Below, one piece after another: positions 31,296 to 40,621 of a stretch of DNA of 40,797 bases. The stretch covers positions 1-40,797 of the forward strand of contig JAAELR010000120.1 in NCBI GenBank assembly GCA_024226455.1, read 5' to 3'. Within the stretch, counting starts at the first letter, position 1. Each line of letters begins with the position of its first letter. The notes under the pieces are model-generated. The model was not told the DNA's origin. It worked only from the letters and a program-made list of their open reading frames with translations, and did no database searches. Origin of the DNA: Paracoccaceae bacterium (GTDB lineage Bacteria; Pseudomonadota; Alphaproteobacteria; Rhodobacterales; Rhodobacteraceae). The position numbers were made by a program, and so were the translations under genes.

Positions 31296-33122
31296 ATGAA
31301 TCTGGCTGCAGCGCGCAAGCCCACGGAGACGGCGGCACGGACCAACCGGCCCCTGACCGGAAACGAGGCAATAGCCCGTGGTGTCTGGGAGGCAGGCGTC
31401 AAGGTCGCCGCCGCCTATCCCGGCACCCCGAGCACCGAGATCATGGAGGAGGTCGGCAGATACCCGGCCGAAGACCTGCACGCGCAATGGTCGACCAACG
31501 AAAAGACCTCTGTCGATGTGGCGATCGGGGCGTCTTTCGCGGGGGTCCGTTCCTTTGCCTCGATGAAGCATGTGGGGCTGAACGTGGCCTCGGACGCGCT
31601 GATGTCGTTTTCCTATATCGGGGTGAATGCCGGCCTGGTTTTGGTGGTCTGCGACGACCCGGGCATTCATTCGTCCCAGAACGAGCAGGACACCCGCCTG
31701 TTCGCCCGGTTTGCCCAGGTGCCGTGTCTTGACCCTGCGGATGGCCAGGAAGCGCTGGACTATACGCGCATGGCCTACGAGATCTCGGAGAAGTTCGACA
31801 CTCCGGTGATCGTGCGCTCGACCACGCGGCTGTCGCATACCCGCAGCGTTGTGCATGTGGGCGAGCGCCAGGTGGTGCCCGACCGGTCGTTCATCGAGTC
31901 GCCCGCCAAGAACGTGATCATCCCGGCCCATGCCCGACAGCGCCACCCGATCGTGATCGAACGCGCCGAGGCCATGGCCGAGTGGCTGGAGACATCGTCG
32001 CTGAACCGCGTGGACGAGGGCGAAGGCGATGTCGGCATCATCACCTGCGGCATCACCTATACCTATGTCAAAGAGGTTCTGCCCGGCGCGCCGGTGCTGA
32101 AACTGGGCGCCACCTTCCCGCTGCCCGAAAGGCTGATCGGCGACTTCTGCGCCGCCCATGACCGGGTGCTCGTCATCGAAGAAAGCGAGCCGGTGGTCGA
32201 GAACGCGCTGAAGATCATGGGGTTGCAGGTCGAGGGCAAGGAATGGTTCTCGCGCCTGGGCGAGTTCTCGCCCGAGACGCTGCGCGACGGGCTGGCCAAG
32301 GCCGGCGTGCTGCAGCCGAAAGCCGCCGGATCGACCTTTCAGTCGGCGCCGATGGTGCGCCCGCCGGTGCTGTGCGCCGGCTGCCCACATACCAGCTGCT
32401 TCATGACGCTTCGCGCGCTCGACGCCCGGGTCACCGGCGATATCGGCTGTTACACGCTGGCGGTGGTGGAACCGCTCAGTTCCGTCGATACTTGCGTGGC
32501 CATGGGGTCGAGCATCGCCAATGCCGTGGGTATCGCCATGGCCGGCACCGAAACCAAGCCCATCGTCGCCACCATCGGCGACAGCACCTTCCTGCATTCC
32601 GGCATCCCGCCGCTGATCGACGCGGTCTACAACAAGGCCGACATCACCGTCTTCCTGCTCGACAACCACATCACCGCGATGACCGGCGGGCAGGACCACC
32701 CCGGCACCGGCAAGACCCTGCGCGGCGAGGACACCGTTCAGGTGGATTTCGTGGAACTGGTCAAGGCGCTGGGTGTCGAGCATGTGACCATGGCCGACAG
32801 CTATGACATGGCCGTATTGCAGCAGCAACTGCGCGAGGCCATCGAATTCAGGGGCGTGTCGGTGGTCATATCCGACCGTCCCTGCGTGCTGGACCCGGTC
32901 AAGATCAAGGGCCCGGCGCTGACCGTCGATCAGGACAAATGCGTCGCCTGCCAATCGTGCATGAACCTCGGCTGCCCCGCCCTGACATGGAGCGACGAGT
33001 GGTTCGAGGGCCGCCACAAGGTGCAGATCGACCAGACCTCATGCATCGGCTGTTCCTTGTGTGCCCAGCTGTGCACCTCTGACAGCATCCGCCCGCTCGA
33101 GACGCCCGTAGCCGGAGAATAA
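31296..33122 (+). CDS. iorA: indolepyruvate/2-oxoacid:ferredoxin oxidoreductase alpha subunit, IorA-like
   Basis: A 608-residue fused alpha-beta-type subunit plus ferredoxin domain. The N-terminal domain has TGNEAIARGVWEAGVKVAAAYPGTPSTEIME. The TPP domain has CAGCPHTSCF, GDIGCYTL and GDSTFLHSGIPPLIDAVYN. The C-terminus carries two [4Fe-4S] motifs, C-V-A-C-Q-S-C-MNLGCP and C-I-G-C-S-L-C-AQLC. Archaeal IorAB oxidises aryl pyruvates to aryl-acetyl-CoA; aryl-pyruvate breakdown is the likely role. It is the first of five overlapping or adjacent oxidoreductase genes. Confidence 0.93.
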   Translation: MNLAAARKPTETAARTNRPLTGNEAIARGVWEAGVKVAAAYPGTPSTEIMEEVGRYPAEDLHAQWSTNEKTSVDVAIGASFAGVRSFASMKHVGLNVASDALMSFSYIGVNAGLVLVVCDDPGIHSSQNEQDTRLFARFAQVPCLDPADGQEALDYTRMAYEISEKFDTPVIVRSTTRLSHTRSVVHVGERQVVPDRSFIESPAKNVIIPAHARQRHPIVIERAEAMAEWLETSSLNRVDEGEGDVGIITCGITYTYVKEVLPGAPVLKLGATFPLPERLIGDFCAAHDRVLVIEESEPVVENALKIMGLQVEGKEWFSRLGEFSPETLRDGLAKAGVLQPKAAGSTFQSAPMVRPPVLCAGCPHTSCFMTLRALDARVTGDIGCYTLAVVEPLSSVDTCVAMGSSIANAVGIAMAGTETKPIVATIGDSTFLHSGIPPLIDAVYNKADITVFLLDNHITAMTGGQDHPGTGKTLRGEDTVQVDFVELVKALGVEHVTMADSYDMAVLQQQLREAIEFRGVSVVISDRPCVLDPVKIKGPALTVDQDKCVACQSCMNLGCPALTWSDEWFEGRHKVQIDQTSCIGCSLCAQLCTSDSIRPLETPVAGE

Positions 33123-33129
33123 GCGACCC

Positions 33130-34020
33130 ATGACAAATCCAGTGCAAGTCCCGACCAACGTCCTGATCGTCGGCGTCGGCGGGCAGGGCGTCATCATGGT
33201 ATCCAAGGTTCTGGCCACGCTGTGCCAGAACCACGGCTACGCGGTGAAACAAAGCGAGGTGCACGGCATGGCCAAACGCGGCGGCGCCGTGTTCAGCCAC
33301 GTACGGTTCGGCCCCCAGGTCTGGTCGCCGACAATCCCCGAGGGCGAGGCCGACGTGCTGGTGGCGCTGGAATGGGCCGAGGGCCTGCGCTGGCTGAGCT
33401 TTCTCAAGCCCGATACCGGCACCTTCATCGCCGATTGCCAGCGCATCGTGCCACCCTTTGCCTGCCGCAACCGAGGCCGCGGCGCCGAGGCGTCCTATGC
33501 GCCGCAGACCCCCGAAGAGATCATCCAACAGGTGCATGCGGGCTATGCCATGGACGCCACCACGATGGCGACCAACCTGGGCAACCTGCGCGCGGCCAAC
33601 ACGGTTTTGCTGGGCGCGCTGTCGACGGCGCTCGACTTTGCGGTCGACGACTGGCTGGCGACCATCCCGCAATTCGTGCCGCCCGCCTCGATCGACATCA
33701 ACCTGGCGGCCTTTGCCGCGGGGCGCGAATGGGCGCTGGCGGGCGAAAAGCGCGTCGATGCCAATGCCGAGGGCCCGCATGTCAGCTACACAGAGATCCG
33801 CCACGCCCAGGTCGATACGGTCGTCGAGATCGTCGAGGAACGCTGCAAGGGCTGTGATATCTGCGTCAAGCTGTGCCCAGAGCGCTGCCTGCGCCTGAAT
33901 GACAGCCTGGTCGCCGAACTGGTCCTGCCGGATCTTTGCACCGGCTGCCACATGTGCGAATGGCTTTGCCCCGATTTCGCGATCTCGGTCACCAACACCC
34001 CCGTTCCGGAGCCCGCCTGA
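33130..34020 (+). CDS. 2-oxoacid oxidoreductase gamma subunit fused to a 2[4Fe-4S] ferredoxin
   Basis: A 296-residue fusion. Residues about 8-195 are a gamma/IorB-like domain (NVLIVGVGGQGVIMVSKVLA, SEVHGMAKRGGAVFSHVRFG). The C-terminal ~70 residues are a bacterial ferredoxin with C-K-G-C-D-I-C-VKLCP and C-T-G-C-H-M-C-EWLCP. It can serve as the IorB partner of the preceding gene and as a delta subunit for the following KorAB-like pair. It starts seven bases after the iorA stop and ends one base before the next ATG. Confidence 0.9.
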   Translation: MTNPVQVPTNVLIVGVGGQGVIMVSKVLATLCQNHGYAVKQSEVHGMAKRGGAVFSHVRFGPQVWSPTIPEGEADVLVALEWAEGLRWLSFLKPDTGTFIADCQRIVPPFACRNRGRGAEASYAPQTPEEIIQQVHAGYAMDATTMATNLGNLRAANTVLLGALSTALDFAVDDWLATIPQFVPPASIDINLAAFAAGREWALAGEKRVDANAEGPHVSYTEIRHAQVDTVVEIVEERCKGCDICVKLCPERCLRLNDSLVAELVLPDLCTGCHMCEWLCPDFAISVTNTPVPEPA

Positions 34021-34021
34021 C

Positions 34022-35161
34022 ATGAGCCAACGCATCAACCTTCAGGGCAATCACGCCTGCGCGCTTGGCGCGATCCGCGCCGGCTGCCGGTTCTTTGCCG
34101 GCTACCCGATCACGCCCTCGTCCGAGGTGGCCGAATCCATGGCGCGCGAACTGCCCAAGGTCGGTGGAACCTTCATCCAGATGGAGGACGAGATCGCCTC
34201 TATGGCGGCGGTGATCGGCGCCTCGATGGGCGGCATGAAATCGATGACCGCGACCAGCGGGCCGGGGTTCTCTTTGAAACAGGAAAACCTCGGCTATGCC
34301 TGCGGCGCCGAGATACCTTGTGTCATCGTCAACGTGATGCGCGGCGGGCCCAGCACCGGCATGCCGACGCGCCCCTCGCAGGGCGACATCATGCAGGCCC
34401 GCTGGGGCACCCATGGCGATCACCCGATCATCGTGCTGGCCCCGGCATCCGCCGCCGAGGCGTTCAGCGAAACCAGCCGCGCGGTGGAACTGTCCGAACA
34501 GTTGCGGGTGCCGGTTGTGGTGCTGCTGGACGAGGCCATCGGCCATCTGGTGGAAACCGTCGATCTCGACGCCATCCCCGAAACCCCCGAGGTCTGGCGC
34601 AAATGGGCCGAGGGGCCGAAGCAAGACTATGAGCCCTATGCGGTGACCGATGACATGGTGCCACCGATGAGCCGCCCCGGCGACGGATATCGCACCCACA
34701 CCACCGGTCTGACCCACGCGCCGAACGGGTTCCCGACCCAGAACCCTGCCATTGCAGAGGCCGCGCTGACCCGCACCACCACCAAGCTGGACCTGCACCG
34801 CGAGCGATACGAAAGCTGGCGGGTGCGCCAGTGCGACGACGCCGATCTGCTGATCGTGGCCATCGGCATCTCTGCCCGCGCCGCTCAGGCCGCGGTGGAC
34901 GATCTGCGCGCCGACGGCGTCAAGGCGGGGCTGTTCCGCCCGGTGACGCTGTGGCCCTTCCCCGAAGAGGCCCTGCGCGAGGTGGTGGCCAGTTCCGGTG
35001 CCAAAACCGTTCTGGTACCGGAAATGAACCAGGGGCAACTGGTGCTGGAGGTCGAGCGGGTGCTGAAAGGCAGTGCCGGGACCGTCGGACTGGGACGCAT
35101 CGACGGCGAGGCGATCACGCCGGACCAGATAGCCGGCAAGGCGCGGGAGATACTGGGATGA
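34022..35161 (+). CDS. korA: 2-oxoacid:ferredoxin oxidoreductase alpha subunit, KorA-like
   Basis: A 379-residue alpha subunit without an N-terminal gamma domain. INLQGNHACALGAIRAGCRFFAGYPITPSSEVAE is the pyrimidine domain signature; ATSGPGFSLKQENLGYACGAEIP, RGGPSTGMPTRPSQGD and the C-terminal PEMNQGQLVLEVERV are typical of KorA/VorB. Substrate could be 2-oxoglutarate or a branched/aryl 2-oxoacid. The stop overlaps the beta-subunit ATG. Confidence 0.92.
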   Translation: MSQRINLQGNHACALGAIRAGCRFFAGYPITPSSEVAESMARELPKVGGTFIQMEDEIASMAAVIGASMGGMKSMTATSGPGFSLKQENLGYACGAEIPCVIVNVMRGGPSTGMPTRPSQGDIMQARWGTHGDHPIIVLAPASAAEAFSETSRAVELSEQLRVPVVVLLDEAIGHLVETVDLDAIPETPEVWRKWAEGPKQDYEPYAVTDDMVPPMSRPGDGYRTHTTGLTHAPNGFPTQNPAIAEAALTRTTTKLDLHRERYESWRVRQCDDADLLIVAIGISARAAQAAVDDLRADGVKAGLFRPVTLWPFPEEALREVVASSGAKTVLVPEMNQGQLVLEVERVLKGSAGTVGLGRIDGEAITPDQIAGKAREILG

Positions 35162-36006
35162 AGGACGTGGACGTACTGGACGACTTCGATATCGAAGACT
35201 ACATCCGGCAGGACCAGATGCCGCATTTCCTGTGCCCCGGCTGCGGCCACGGCATTGCGCTGCGCGCGCTGATGTGGGCGATCCACGATCTGGCGATCCC
35301 CAAGGACAAGCTGGCGGTGGTGTCGGGCATCGGCTGTTCCGGCCGGCTCAGCGGCTATGTCGATGCCAGCACCTTTCACACCACCCATGGCCGGCCGCTG
35401 GCCTTTGCCACCGGCCTGGCGCTGGCCCGCCCCGACCTGCATGTCATCGTCATCTCTGGCGACGGCGACTGTCTGGCGATCGGCGGCAACCACATGATCC
35501 ATTCCTGCCGCCGCAACCTGAACATGACCTGCATGATGCTCAACAACGAGATATACGGCATGACCGGCGGCCAGGTATCGCCCACCACATCCAGCGACCG
35601 GTTCACCACCACCACCCCCGCCGGCAACACCGAACCGGTGTTCGACGCCTGCGCCCTGGCCGCCGCCGCCGGGGCCAGCTTTGTCGGGCGCGAGGTCACG
35701 CTGCAGATCCTGGCCTTGCGCGAATTGCTGCGCGACGCGATTGCCAATGACGGTTTCTCTTTCGTCGAGGTGATCTCTGACTGCACAGAGATCTATGGCC
35801 GCAAGAACGACCTCGGCGCCTCGCCCGAAATGATGATGAGCCAGAAGAGCAGCATGCGGCCCTTCGCCTATCGCAACACCGTTGATGTCCCGTTCCGGCC
35901 CACGGGTCTGAAAACCGGGGTTCTGGCAAAAACCGACCGTCCGGAATATGGCAAGGCCTACCGCGCCATGACCGAAAAACTGCGCGGCAAGAAAGGCAGG
36001 GGCTGA
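35158..36006 (+). CDS. korB: 2-oxoacid:ferredoxin oxidoreductase beta (TPP) subunit, KorB-like
   Basis: A 282-residue TPP subunit: FLCPGCGHGIALRALMWA with the CxxC cluster pair, SGIGCSGRLSGYVDA with a third cysteine, the TPP/Mg motif SGDGDCLAIGGNH, and NNEIYGMTGGQVSPTT. Length and motifs match KorB/VorC. ATG 35158 overlaps the alpha stop (ATGA) and the TGA shares one base with the next ATG. The remaining upstream frame is inside korA and is rejected. Confidence 0.93.
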   Translation: MKDVDVLDDFDIEDYIRQDQMPHFLCPGCGHGIALRALMWAIHDLAIPKDKLAVVSGIGCSGRLSGYVDASTFHTTHGRPLAFATGLALARPDLHVIVISGDGDCLAIGGNHMIHSCRRNLNMTCMMLNNEIYGMTGGQVSPTTSSDRFTTTTPAGNTEPVFDACALAAAAGASFVGREVTLQILALRELLRDAIANDGFSFVEVISDCTEIYGRKNDLGASPEMMMSQKSSMRPFAYRNTVDVPFRPTGLKTGVLAKTDRPEYGKAYRAMTEKLRGKKGRG

Positions 36007-36548
36007 TGGGTTCGCAACAAGTCCGGTTAAGCGGCAGCGGTGGCCAGGGGCTTATCCTCGCGGCCCGCATTCTGGCATCCGCTCTGGTGGCCGAGGGCCG
36101 CAACATCGCCCAGTCGCAAAGCTATGAACCGGTCTCGCGCGGCGGGCTTAGCCGCTCGGACCTGATCATCAGCGACGGAGAGGCGGCATTCCCGCTGGCC
36201 GACACGCTGGATGTGCTGCTGATCCTGCATGGCGACGCGTCCCGCGCATCGACCGGGCTGCTGAACGCCAAATCACTTGTGCTGACCGACAGCGATCTGG
36301 TGACCGATCCCCCCAAGGGGCGGTTCAAGACCGTGTCGCTGCCGTTTTCCGAAACGGCACGGCTGCTGGGCAACAAGCGGGTCGCCAACATCGTGGCACT
36401 GGGCGCCATCGCCGCCAGGTCGGACATTTGCGGCGCCGGGGCGCTGGAGGCGGCGATTGCAAGCAACACGCCACCGAAATTCGCCCGTCTGAACGTCGAG
36501 GCATTCGCCGCAGGCCAGAACCTTTGCAAGGCTGAAGTCCCGGCCTGA
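36006..36548 (+). CDS. korC: 2-oxoacid:ferredoxin oxidoreductase gamma subunit, KorC-like
   Basis: A 180-residue gamma subunit: VRLSGSGGQGLILAARILASAL and QSYEPVSRGGLSRSDLIISD are diagnostic. It has no ferredoxin domain, so the operon has two gamma domains but ferredoxin motifs only on the IorA- and IorB-like proteins. Overlapping start and stop with korB (TGATG) show tight coupling. It is the last gene of the operon; no clear terminator follows. Confidence 0.91.
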   Translation: MGSQQVRLSGSGGQGLILAARILASALVAEGRNIAQSQSYEPVSRGGLSRSDLIISDGEAAFPLADTLDVLLILHGDASRASTGLLNAKSLVLTDSDLVTDPPKGRFKTVSLPFSETARLLGNKRVANIVALGAIAARSDICGAGALEAAIASNTPPKFARLNVEAFAAGQNLCKAEVPA

Positions 36549-36776
36549 CCCGGCGGGGCAAGGGCGGGGCGCTCGCGCGTTTTGCTGTTCCCGGTTTGCC
36601 CGGTCTGGTGAGCAACCCGGCCAATACCGCGCCGATAACCGCTTCCGGGGTGACAGTTGGCGAATTGACTTGCTATCGTCCCGGGGACAACGGTCGGGTG
36701 TCGGCGAAACCCTGCGCCTGGCCGGTGGTTCAGATGGGCTGCATCAGATATCCGGGGCAACGGGAAACAGATCACC

Positions 36777-38906
36777 ATGAACGCGCTGATATCCCGTCCC
36801 GCGATTGCGGCGCTGCTGCTTGGGCTGGTGACCGTGCTGGCCGCGGTCTGTGCGGTGGCGACCCTTGGGGTCGAGGGCGATGTGGCGCGGGCCCTGAAGG
36901 GCACCTCTGAAGAGTTCAGGGCCCATACCCGGCTGGAGGCGGAATTCGGCGCTCCGTCGAAAGACGAGGTCTTTTTGGTCCGCGCCGACAATTTCGGCGA
37001 TGCCGACAGCTTGCAGGCGCTTGAGGATCTGGTTGTCGACCTGCAGCTTACCGAGGGCGTGCGCGCCGTTCTCAGCCTCTTCACCCTGCCCGATCCCGCC
37101 GGCGATGGCGTCAGTTTCCTGTCGCGCAGCGATGTCGGCGCCCTGCCCCCCGCAAAACGCCTTGAACGGCTTTTGGCGGTTTCGCCGCTGAGCCGGTATT
37201 TCCTGTCGCAGGACCACAGCGCCGTGCTGCTGACCGTGCTGCCCGATCTGTCGGTGCCGACCGAAACCAGGCTGGCCAATATCCGCGACACCACCGGGTT
37301 TGCAGCACCCGGTTTGACGGTGAAATCCGTCAGCCTCGCCGCCCTGCAACGCGAGATCAGCATTGCGCTGATCGACGACCAGCTGTTCGTGACGCCGACG
37401 GCAACCCTGTTTTGCGTACTGCTCGCCCTTGTGCTTTTCCGGTCCTGGCGGGCGGCGATCCTATGCGCCCTGCCCGCGCTTGCCGGTGTGGCCTGGACGC
37501 TCGGGGCCATGGTGCTGCTGAGGATTCCGTTCGATCCTCTGATGGCCATCGTGCCCACCATTCTTATCGTTCTGGGCATCGCCGACAGCGTCCACGTGTT
37601 TCACGCGGTGATGCGCTGTGCCGAAGAAATGGATCTGCGCCGGGCAATCGTCACAGGATTGTCACAGACGCTGCCCGCCGTCGTGCTGGCGGCAGCGACC
37701 ACGGCGCTGGCATTCCTGTGCCTTTTGCTCATCGGCTCACCCACCGTCGCCAATCTCGCGATCATCGGCCCGATCGGGCTGGTCCTGACCACACTCGCGG
37801 TGGTTCTGCTGATACCGCCCGCAACCGTCCTGCTGTTCGCCAACCGCCCCTCCGGGTTTGCCCGGCCCTATGAGTTCGGCGCCGTCACCGGAGCAGCGAT
37901 TCGTTTGCTTCGCCTTCACCGGCTGGTCGCGCTCGCGGCGCTGCTGATCCTGGCGGCGCTGTTCGTGGCGCAGACCCGGACCGTCATGGGCTACCGGCTG
38001 ACCGACCACATCCCGCGAAACGGAGACTTCCGCGCCAACTTGCAGGAACTGCAAGAGGTTCTTCCCGGAAGCGACCAGAATTTCGCCATTGTGAACGCCG
38101 CCGATCCGGCCCCCGGTATCTCTGACGCCGACAAGGCCCTGATCGACCGGGCAAGCGCTGCTCTTTACGGGGCACAATCGGTTTTTGTCCAAAGCGATAA
38201 CCCCGACGCGATAGACAACGCGCTGCTGGCCCGGTTCCAGGCGCAGGACGGCTCTGCCTTCGCGCTGCCCGTGATCGGCAGGCTCGATGTCCCATGGACC
38301 GAAACCCTGGCCCAAGCCGAAGCCGCAAGGGCCGATCTGGCCCGCGCCGGGATAAACGATGTGTCGCTGACCGGATATTCGCTGATGGCCAGCGTCGAAC
38401 TGCCGCTTGTGGTGAAAGAGCTGCGCTATTCCTTCTATATCGCGGTGGTGATGGTGACCGTGCTGGCCGCGTTCATGATGAAATCGGCCAGGGTCGCCGG
38501 GCTGTCGCTGATCCCCAACCTGATCCCCATCCTGGGGGTCGAGGCATGGCTGGCGCTGACCGGCCAGCCGCTCACAATAACCGGAGCTATCGCCTTCATC
38601 ATTGCCTTCGGCATCGCGGTCGACGATACCATCCACCTGATGAACCGGATGCGGGTCGCGCGCAAACCGGGTGCGCCTTTGGATCGCGCCGTGATCGAAG
38701 ACGCGCTGCACTCGACCGCGGCACCGGTGATCACCACCAGCATCGTCCTGTTGTCGGGGTTTGTCGTGACGTCATTCAGCCTGCTGCCAAGTGTGTCGCT
38801 TTTCGGCCAACTGACCGCCGCGGCGATGATGCTCGCCCTGATCGCCGACCTGTTTCTTTTTCCCAGCCTCCTGCTCTGGGGCCACAAAGGAGCCCGAAAA
38901 CCATGA
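36777..38906 (+). CDS. MMPL/RND-superfamily permease
   Basis: A 709-residue inner-membrane protein: one N-terminal helix (about 8-30), a large periplasmic domain (about 31-200), five helices (about 203-355), a second single helix (about 380-398), a second periplasmic domain, and five more helices. The membrane motifs GIADSVHVFHA (about 267) and GIAVDDTIHLMNRMR (about 616) match the proton-relay acidic residues of MMPL/RND lipid transporters. Such permeases usually move lipids or other hydrophobic molecules. GGAAAC precedes the ATG; its stop overlaps the next start. Confidence 0.88.
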   Translation: MNALISRPAIAALLLGLVTVLAAVCAVATLGVEGDVARALKGTSEEFRAHTRLEAEFGAPSKDEVFLVRADNFGDADSLQALEDLVVDLQLTEGVRAVLSLFTLPDPAGDGVSFLSRSDVGALPPAKRLERLLAVSPLSRYFLSQDHSAVLLTVLPDLSVPTETRLANIRDTTGFAAPGLTVKSVSLAALQREISIALIDDQLFVTPTATLFCVLLALVLFRSWRAAILCALPALAGVAWTLGAMVLLRIPFDPLMAIVPTILIVLGIADSVHVFHAVMRCAEEMDLRRAIVTGLSQTLPAVVLAAATTALAFLCLLLIGSPTVANLAIIGPIGLVLTTLAVVLLIPPATVLLFANRPSGFARPYEFGAVTGAAIRLLRLHRLVALAALLILAALFVAQTRTVMGYRLTDHIPRNGDFRANLQELQEVLPGSDQNFAIVNAADPAPGISDADKALIDRASAALYGAQSVFVQSDNPDAIDNALLARFQAQDGSAFALPVIGRLDVPWTETLAQAEAARADLARAGINDVSLTGYSLMASVELPLVVKELRYSFYIAVVMVTVLAAFMMKSARVAGLSLIPNLIPILGVEAWLALTGQPLTITGAIAFIIAFGIAVDDTIHLMNRMRVARKPGAPLDRAVIEDALHSTAAPVITTSIVLLSGFVVTSFSLLPSVSLFGQLTAAAMMLALIADLFLFPSLLLWGHKGARKP

Positions 38907-39373
38907 CCCGATTTCTTTTTGTCCTGCTTTTGCTCTTGCCCGCCGCCGCGCGGGCCGAGTTCGTCCTGTCCGACCTTGTGGGAAACTGGACCGGTTCGGG
39001 ATCCTATCAGGAAGGCTTGTCGAAAGCCCGCATGCGCTGCCGGCTGACGGTTGTTGGCAACAACACCAAGGTAACGCTCTCGGGCCGCTGCGGGTCCAGC
39101 CTGGGGTCAGAGAGGATGGTGCTGGATCTGATCCGCCGGGCAGACGGGACGATCGTCCTGCGCTCCGGCGACGGCGCTCCGCAGGACGATACATCCCTTG
39201 CCGAACTGGTCGGCTACACGGCGAGAACACAGCTATTCGTCAGTGGCGAGAGCGGCCACGACAGCGCCTCGGTGCTGTTTGCAAGGAATCAGAACGGAAC
39301 GCTCTATTTTGCATCGAAACGAAAGTGGCAGACCGGGAACAGTCAGTCGGCAATCACGCTTTCCCGCCGCTAG
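38903..39373 (+). CDS. small secreted protein, possible periplasmic partner of the MMPL permease
   Basis: A 156-residue protein with signal peptide MTRFLFVLLLLLPAAARA. The mature part begins EFVLSDLVGNWTGSGSYQEG, with alternating hydrophobic and polar strands and a 'GNWTGSG' motif seen at the start of lipocalin-like beta barrels; two cysteines (CRL, GRCGSS) could pair. No family can be named with certainty. The ATG overlaps the permease TGA (ATGA), so the two are made together; a periplasmic carrier role is inferred from that and from the adjacent FadL-like gene. Confidence 0.75.
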   Translation: MTRFLFVLLLLLPAAARAEFVLSDLVGNWTGSGSYQEGLSKARMRCRLTVVGNNTKVTLSGRCGSSLGSERMVLDLIRRADGTIVLRSGDGAPQDDTSLAELVGYTARTQLFVSGESGHDSASVLFARNQNGTLYFASKRKWQTGNSQSAITLSRR

Positions 39374-39520
39374 ACCGCCTTTGCACGGGCGCAGAAACGC
39401 GGGAATCGTGGTGCCTGCACCACACAATTGAAATTTGGCGGACATTGCAGCGCCCCCCGGCCTCTGCGCGGCGGGCAGTGGGGTAGGCTCGGTTCCATTG
39501 ACCAGCTTGGGGGAATGGAC

Positions 39521-40621
39521 ATGAGACTGACGCTCTGCGCCGCAGCACTTGCACTCGCCACTCAGGCCAGCGCGGGTGGTATCGACATGACCGGGCAGTC
39601 GATCGGTTTCATCTTCAAACCCGGCACCGTCGCCGAACTGGGTTTTGGCAGGGTGGCGCCCAGCGTGACAGGAAACGACGCCGCAATCTTCGGCGGCGGC
39701 GCCAGCGGCAATATCGGCAGCGCCGTGATCCTGCCGACCTTCAGCTTCAAGCACGACTTCACCGACAAGCTGTCTGCCGGCATCATCTATGAACAGCCCT
39801 TTGGCGCCGATGTAACCTATGGTGCGACCTCGCTGGCCTTTGCCGGAACCACCGCTGGCGCCGACACCTCCAGCCTTACGGCGATCCTGCGCTACAAGCT
39901 GAGCGACCGGATCAGCGTCTATGGCGGCCCGCGCTGGCAGTCGGCCGAGGCCAGCTTTCTGCTGACCGGCACGCTCTACCGTGATCTCTCGGGCTATTCG
40001 GCCACCATGGCCAGGGACAATTCCGTCGGCTACGTGGTCGGCGCCGCATTCGAGATCCCCGAATACTTCATCCGCGCGTCCCTGACCTACAACTCAGCAA
40101 TCGAGCACAGCTTCACCACAACCGAAACATCGCCCCTACCGGTATCGGTGTCGCAGGTTTCATCAACCACGCCGCAGTCGGTCAATTTCGAGTTCAACGC
40201 AGGTGTCGCGCCCAACACTTTCGTCTTCGGCGGGGCGCGCTGGGTGGAATGGTCCGCGCTGCAATTCGCCCCGCCAGTCCTGTCGGGCTTCTCGACCAAC
40301 AAGCTGGTCGATTTCGACGACACCGTGACCTACAGGCTGGGTGTCGGGCGGCGCATCAACGAAAACTGGACCGGCCTCGCTTCGGTGATCTACGAGCCGA
40401 GCACCAGCCCCCTGACCACGCCGCTGTCGCCGGTCGACGGGTTCTACGGCCTGTCGCTGGGGGCCATCTACACCAGGGACAACCTGCAGATCCAAGCGAA
40501 CGCCACGGCGATGCGTCTGGGCGATGCAACCCCATTCGTGCCCTCGCTTGGCAGCACCGTGTCGTCGTTCACCGGCAACACCTCGGTCGGGTTCGGCATC
40601 AAGGTAACCCATACCTTCTGA
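39521..40621 (+). CDS. FadL/OMPP1-family outer-membrane hydrocarbon/fatty-acid channel
   Basis: A 366-residue beta-barrel protein with signal peptide MRLTLCAAALALATQASA. The mature N-terminus (GGIDMTGQSIGFIFKPGTV) and the repeating 9-12 residue beta-strands ending in KVTHTF with terminal phenylalanine are typical of outer-membrane proteins; the overall pattern fits the FadL/TodX family that admits hydrophobic substrates. ATG 39521 is preferred because GGGGGA lies seven bases upstream; an ATG at 39515 is too near that site. It is 147 bases after the small secreted protein, same strand, with a small GTGGTGC/GCACCAC dyad (39408-39423) between. Confidence 0.82.
   Translation: MRLTLCAAALALATQASAGGIDMTGQSIGFIFKPGTVAELGFGRVAPSVTGNDAAIFGGGASGNIGSAVILPTFSFKHDFTDKLSAGIIYEQPFGADVTYGATSLAFAGTTAGADTSSLTAILRYKLSDRISVYGGPRWQSAEASFLLTGTLYRDLSGYSATMARDNSVGYVVGAAFEIPEYFIRASLTYNSAIEHSFTTTETSPLPVSVSQVSSTTPQSVNFEFNAGVAPNTFVFGGARWVEWSALQFAPPVLSGFSTNKLVDFDDTVTYRLGVGRRINENWTGLASVIYEPSTSPLTTPLSPVDGFYGLSLGAIYTRDNLQIQANATAMRLGDATPFVPSLGSTVSSFTGNTSVGFGIKVTHTF

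Noticed and set aside
15467-31310. The 15-mer accgggacagatgaa occurs at the starts of both the MFS and IorA-like genes
   Set aside because: It is just a shared ribosome-site-plus-start-codon context with no further similarity upstream or downstream.
31011-33017. Autotransporter gene extended to a start near 33017
   Set aside because: The extra 669 codons are antisense to the IorA-like gene and would bury the signal peptide that begins at 31010.
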